6,825 bases of DNA from Bacteroidota bacterium (GTDB taxonomy: Bacteria > Bacteroidota > Bacteroidia > Cytophagales > Cyclobacteriaceae). Location of the stretch: assembly GCA_023393375.1 (NCBI GenBank), contig JAEWLI010000012.1:1-6825 (forward strand), read 5' to 3'. Below, one piece after another: positions 6,002 to 6,825 of this stretch; the stretch's first letter is position 1; the number at the start of each line of letters is the position of its first letter. Under the pieces are notes generated by a model that saw nothing but the letters and a program-made list of their open reading frames with translations, had not been told where the DNA came from and did not search any database. Position numbers and translations under genes: made by a program.

Positions 6002-6020
6002 TTCTCAATATCTATAAATA

Positions 6021-6055
6021 GCCCTGAACAAATTGATAAACAATTTATTCAGGGC
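6021..6055 (-). terminator. Strong hairpin terminator after the YbjN-like gene
   Basis: GCCCTGAA (6021-6028) pairs perfectly with TTCAGGGC (6048-6055). After one mismatch a further six pairs form (6030-6035 with 6041-6046), around a five-base ATAAA loop. On the minus strand the stem is followed by UAUUUAUAG and on the plus strand by CTTTTAAAAT, so it could act from either side. No plus-strand gene reads into it, so the likely job is to end the transcript of the 6113-6505 gene, 58 bases after its stop, before rnpB begins. Confidence 0.75.
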
Positions 6056-6112
6056 CTTTTAAAATAGCATTACAGACAGTGTATCAAATATCATAAGGAT
6101 ATTTTATTAAAA

Positions 6113-6505
6113 TTAGTTCACATCCTGTCCTGTCAACTTGTCTTCCCACTCATCTGCAGCATGTGCCACCTCAAGAATCATTTCCTTCAATGTTTTATCA
6201 GAAAGGTCATCAGATATTGAAGTTGCCATCATTCTGATGATATCTTCTTCTATAAAAAATTTTGTATAATATAAATGGAGTTGTGCTTGCAACAGTTCTT
6301 TTAAATCAAAATCCGGATGACAAGCACAAACTTTTGAGGTAAATTGAATGATTTTACGCCCATTTTCAGATCTTTCACTACCCAATACTGCTTGAAAGCG
6401 GTTTTGTCTCAATGGAACAATCAGCACTGATTTATTTGTATCATATTCGGAATATTGTCCGCCGATTTCAATGGCGAATTTTTCCATAAATTCATTTATT
6501 GCCAT
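6113..6505 (-). CDS. Conserved small protein, YbjN / type III chaperone-like fold (tentative)
   Basis: 130 residues, soluble, acidic at the C-terminus, with no signal peptide, membrane segment or catalytic motif. The N-terminal half alternates a helix (MAINEFMEKFAIEIG) with beta strands (SVLIVPLR, FQAVLGS, IIQFTSKVC). The second half is helical (ELLQAQLHLYYTKFFIE, then LKEMILEVAHAADEWEDKLTG). This beta-sheet-flanked-by-helices layout and the closing xxAADxxExxLTG pattern recall YbjN-domain proteins, which share the fold of type III secretion chaperones. The match is from memory and not certain. Two cysteines lie close together in VCACHPDF (59-66). ATG at 6505 is the first start, and a strong terminator follows the stop. 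It is preceded on the same strand by the Smr-domain gene after a 114-base gap. I cannot assign a function. Confidence 0.8.
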   Translation of the reverse strand: MAINEFMEKFAIEIGGQYSEYDTNKSVLIVPLRQNRFQAVLGSERSENGRKIIQFTSKVCACHPDFDLKELLQAQLHLYYTKFFIEEDIIRMMATSISDDLSDKTLKEMILEVAHAADEWEDKLTGQDVN

Positions 6506-6619
6506 GTAATAACTGTTGGTTAGCCACTAATATATTTGTTAAAAATAATAATTATTTAATTCATTCCAATTAACTGGCAAATTTTATTCATAAACAAGCT
6601 TTAAAAAAGACAATAAAGA
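6506..6619. other. Intergenic region between Smr-domain and YbjN-like genes
   Basis: This 114-base, very AT-rich gap contains no gene. The stop of the Smr gene is followed on the minus strand by a small possible stem (GATC-AAGT-GATC, 6629-6618, partly inside the last codons) and T-rich sequence, a weak terminator at best. A near-match to the -7 element (AAAATTTG) occurs on the minus strand around 6585-6592 without a convincing partner. Confidence 0.4.
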
Positions 6620-6825
6620 TCACTTGATCCTAATCAAGGTAGCTCCATAACCAAATTTTTCCTTCATGGCATCTTTAAAAAAACGAATATTTTTATTTTG
6701 ACTAGCTTCTTTTTGAATAGCCTGTTTCAAAATTCCATTGCCCACACCATGAATAAAAGTAATCTCATCCATGCCTGCCACAATAGCCTTGTCAAGTGCC
6801 TGCCTGAAAGTGTTCAACTGAATAT
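6620..6825 (-). CDS. Smr-domain protein (DUF2027/MutS2-like), C-terminal fragment
   Basis: The frame runs off the right edge, so only about the last 67 codons are present; the in-frame TTG at 6817 is an internal leucine, not a start. The visible part reads IQLNTFRQALDKAI, then ITFIHGVGNGILKQAI, and ends with YGATLIRIK. HGVGNG is the signature of the Smr (small MutS-related) domain, whose conserved His-Gly loop is linked to nuclease or nucleic-acid binding activity. The IQLxxFRxxL helix before it and the FGYGAT ending match the C-terminus of Bacteroidota DUF2027/Smr proteins as I remember them; MutS2 is the other possibility. MutS2 would show an ATPase domain upstream, which is outside the window. 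Confidence 0.85.
   Translation of the reverse strand, partial: IQLNTFRQALDKAIVAGMDEITFIHGVGNGILKQAIQKEASQNKNIRFFKDAMKEKFGYGATLIRIK

Noticed and set aside
5761..6021. An 86-codon open frame on the plus strand.
   Set aside because: It is antisense to the conserved core of rnpB. Its codons are just the complement of RNA helices, and it has no recognisable protein features.
6815..6817. TTG as start of a 65-residue Smr protein.
   Set aside because: The frame continues to the window edge with IQ preceding it, matching the helix before the Smr signature, so this is an internal leucine of a larger gene.

Overview
The window looks like chromosomal DNA from a Bacteroidota bacterium, probably Cytophagales-like. 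It is AT-rich, and no clear Shine-Dalgarno sequences precede the starts. Several intergenic regions carry good matches to the Bacteroidota promoter element TAnnTTTG. The protein types also fit this phylum: a periplasmic efflux adaptor tail, a DNA-binding-domain-less sigma-54 response regulator, and a C-terminal Smr domain of the kind found in DUF2027/Smr proteins. There is no sign of a phage, IS element, integron, CRISPR array or tRNA. Most of the window is ordinary housekeeping sequence; the interest is in details.

Layout on the left: bases 1-291 (+) encode the C-terminus of an RND/MacA-type periplasmic adaptor. After a 179-base gap comes pbpC (471-2843, +), a complete bifunctional penicillin-binding protein 1C. 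Its 3' end overlaps by 28 bp the 3' end of a convergent polyprenol-phosphate mannosyltransferase-like GT2 gene (2816-3619, -, GTG start). Upstream of that on the same strand is a small cupin protein (3710-4048, -).

Middle: a 41-codon gene for a tiny putative lipoprotein (4220-4345, +) is divergent from the cupin gene. They share a 171-base intergenic region holding a promoter candidate for each gene and a palindrome with a repeated half-site. A sigma-54 activator-type response regulator (4375-5535, -) follows. It has intact receiver and AAA+ domains but no C-terminal HTH, and a GSFTSA variant of the GAFTGA loop.

Right: rnpB, the type A RNase P RNA (about 5584-5993, -), lies directly upstream of the regulator. 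The regulator's best promoter candidate overlaps the 3' end and T-tract of rnpB. A strong hairpin terminator (6021-6055) separates rnpB from a YbjN-like small protein gene (6113-6505, -). The window ends inside the C-terminus of an Smr-domain protein (6620-6825, -).

Functionally the window mixes cell-envelope genes (efflux adaptor, PBP1C, lipid-linked sugar synthesis, lipoprotein), a signalling protein and RNA processing. No single pathway or novel multi-gene system is evident. The points most worth following up are the HTH-less regulator, the tiny lipoprotein, two accessory hairpins flanking P17 of the RNase P RNA, and the rnpB/regulator promoter-terminator overlap.
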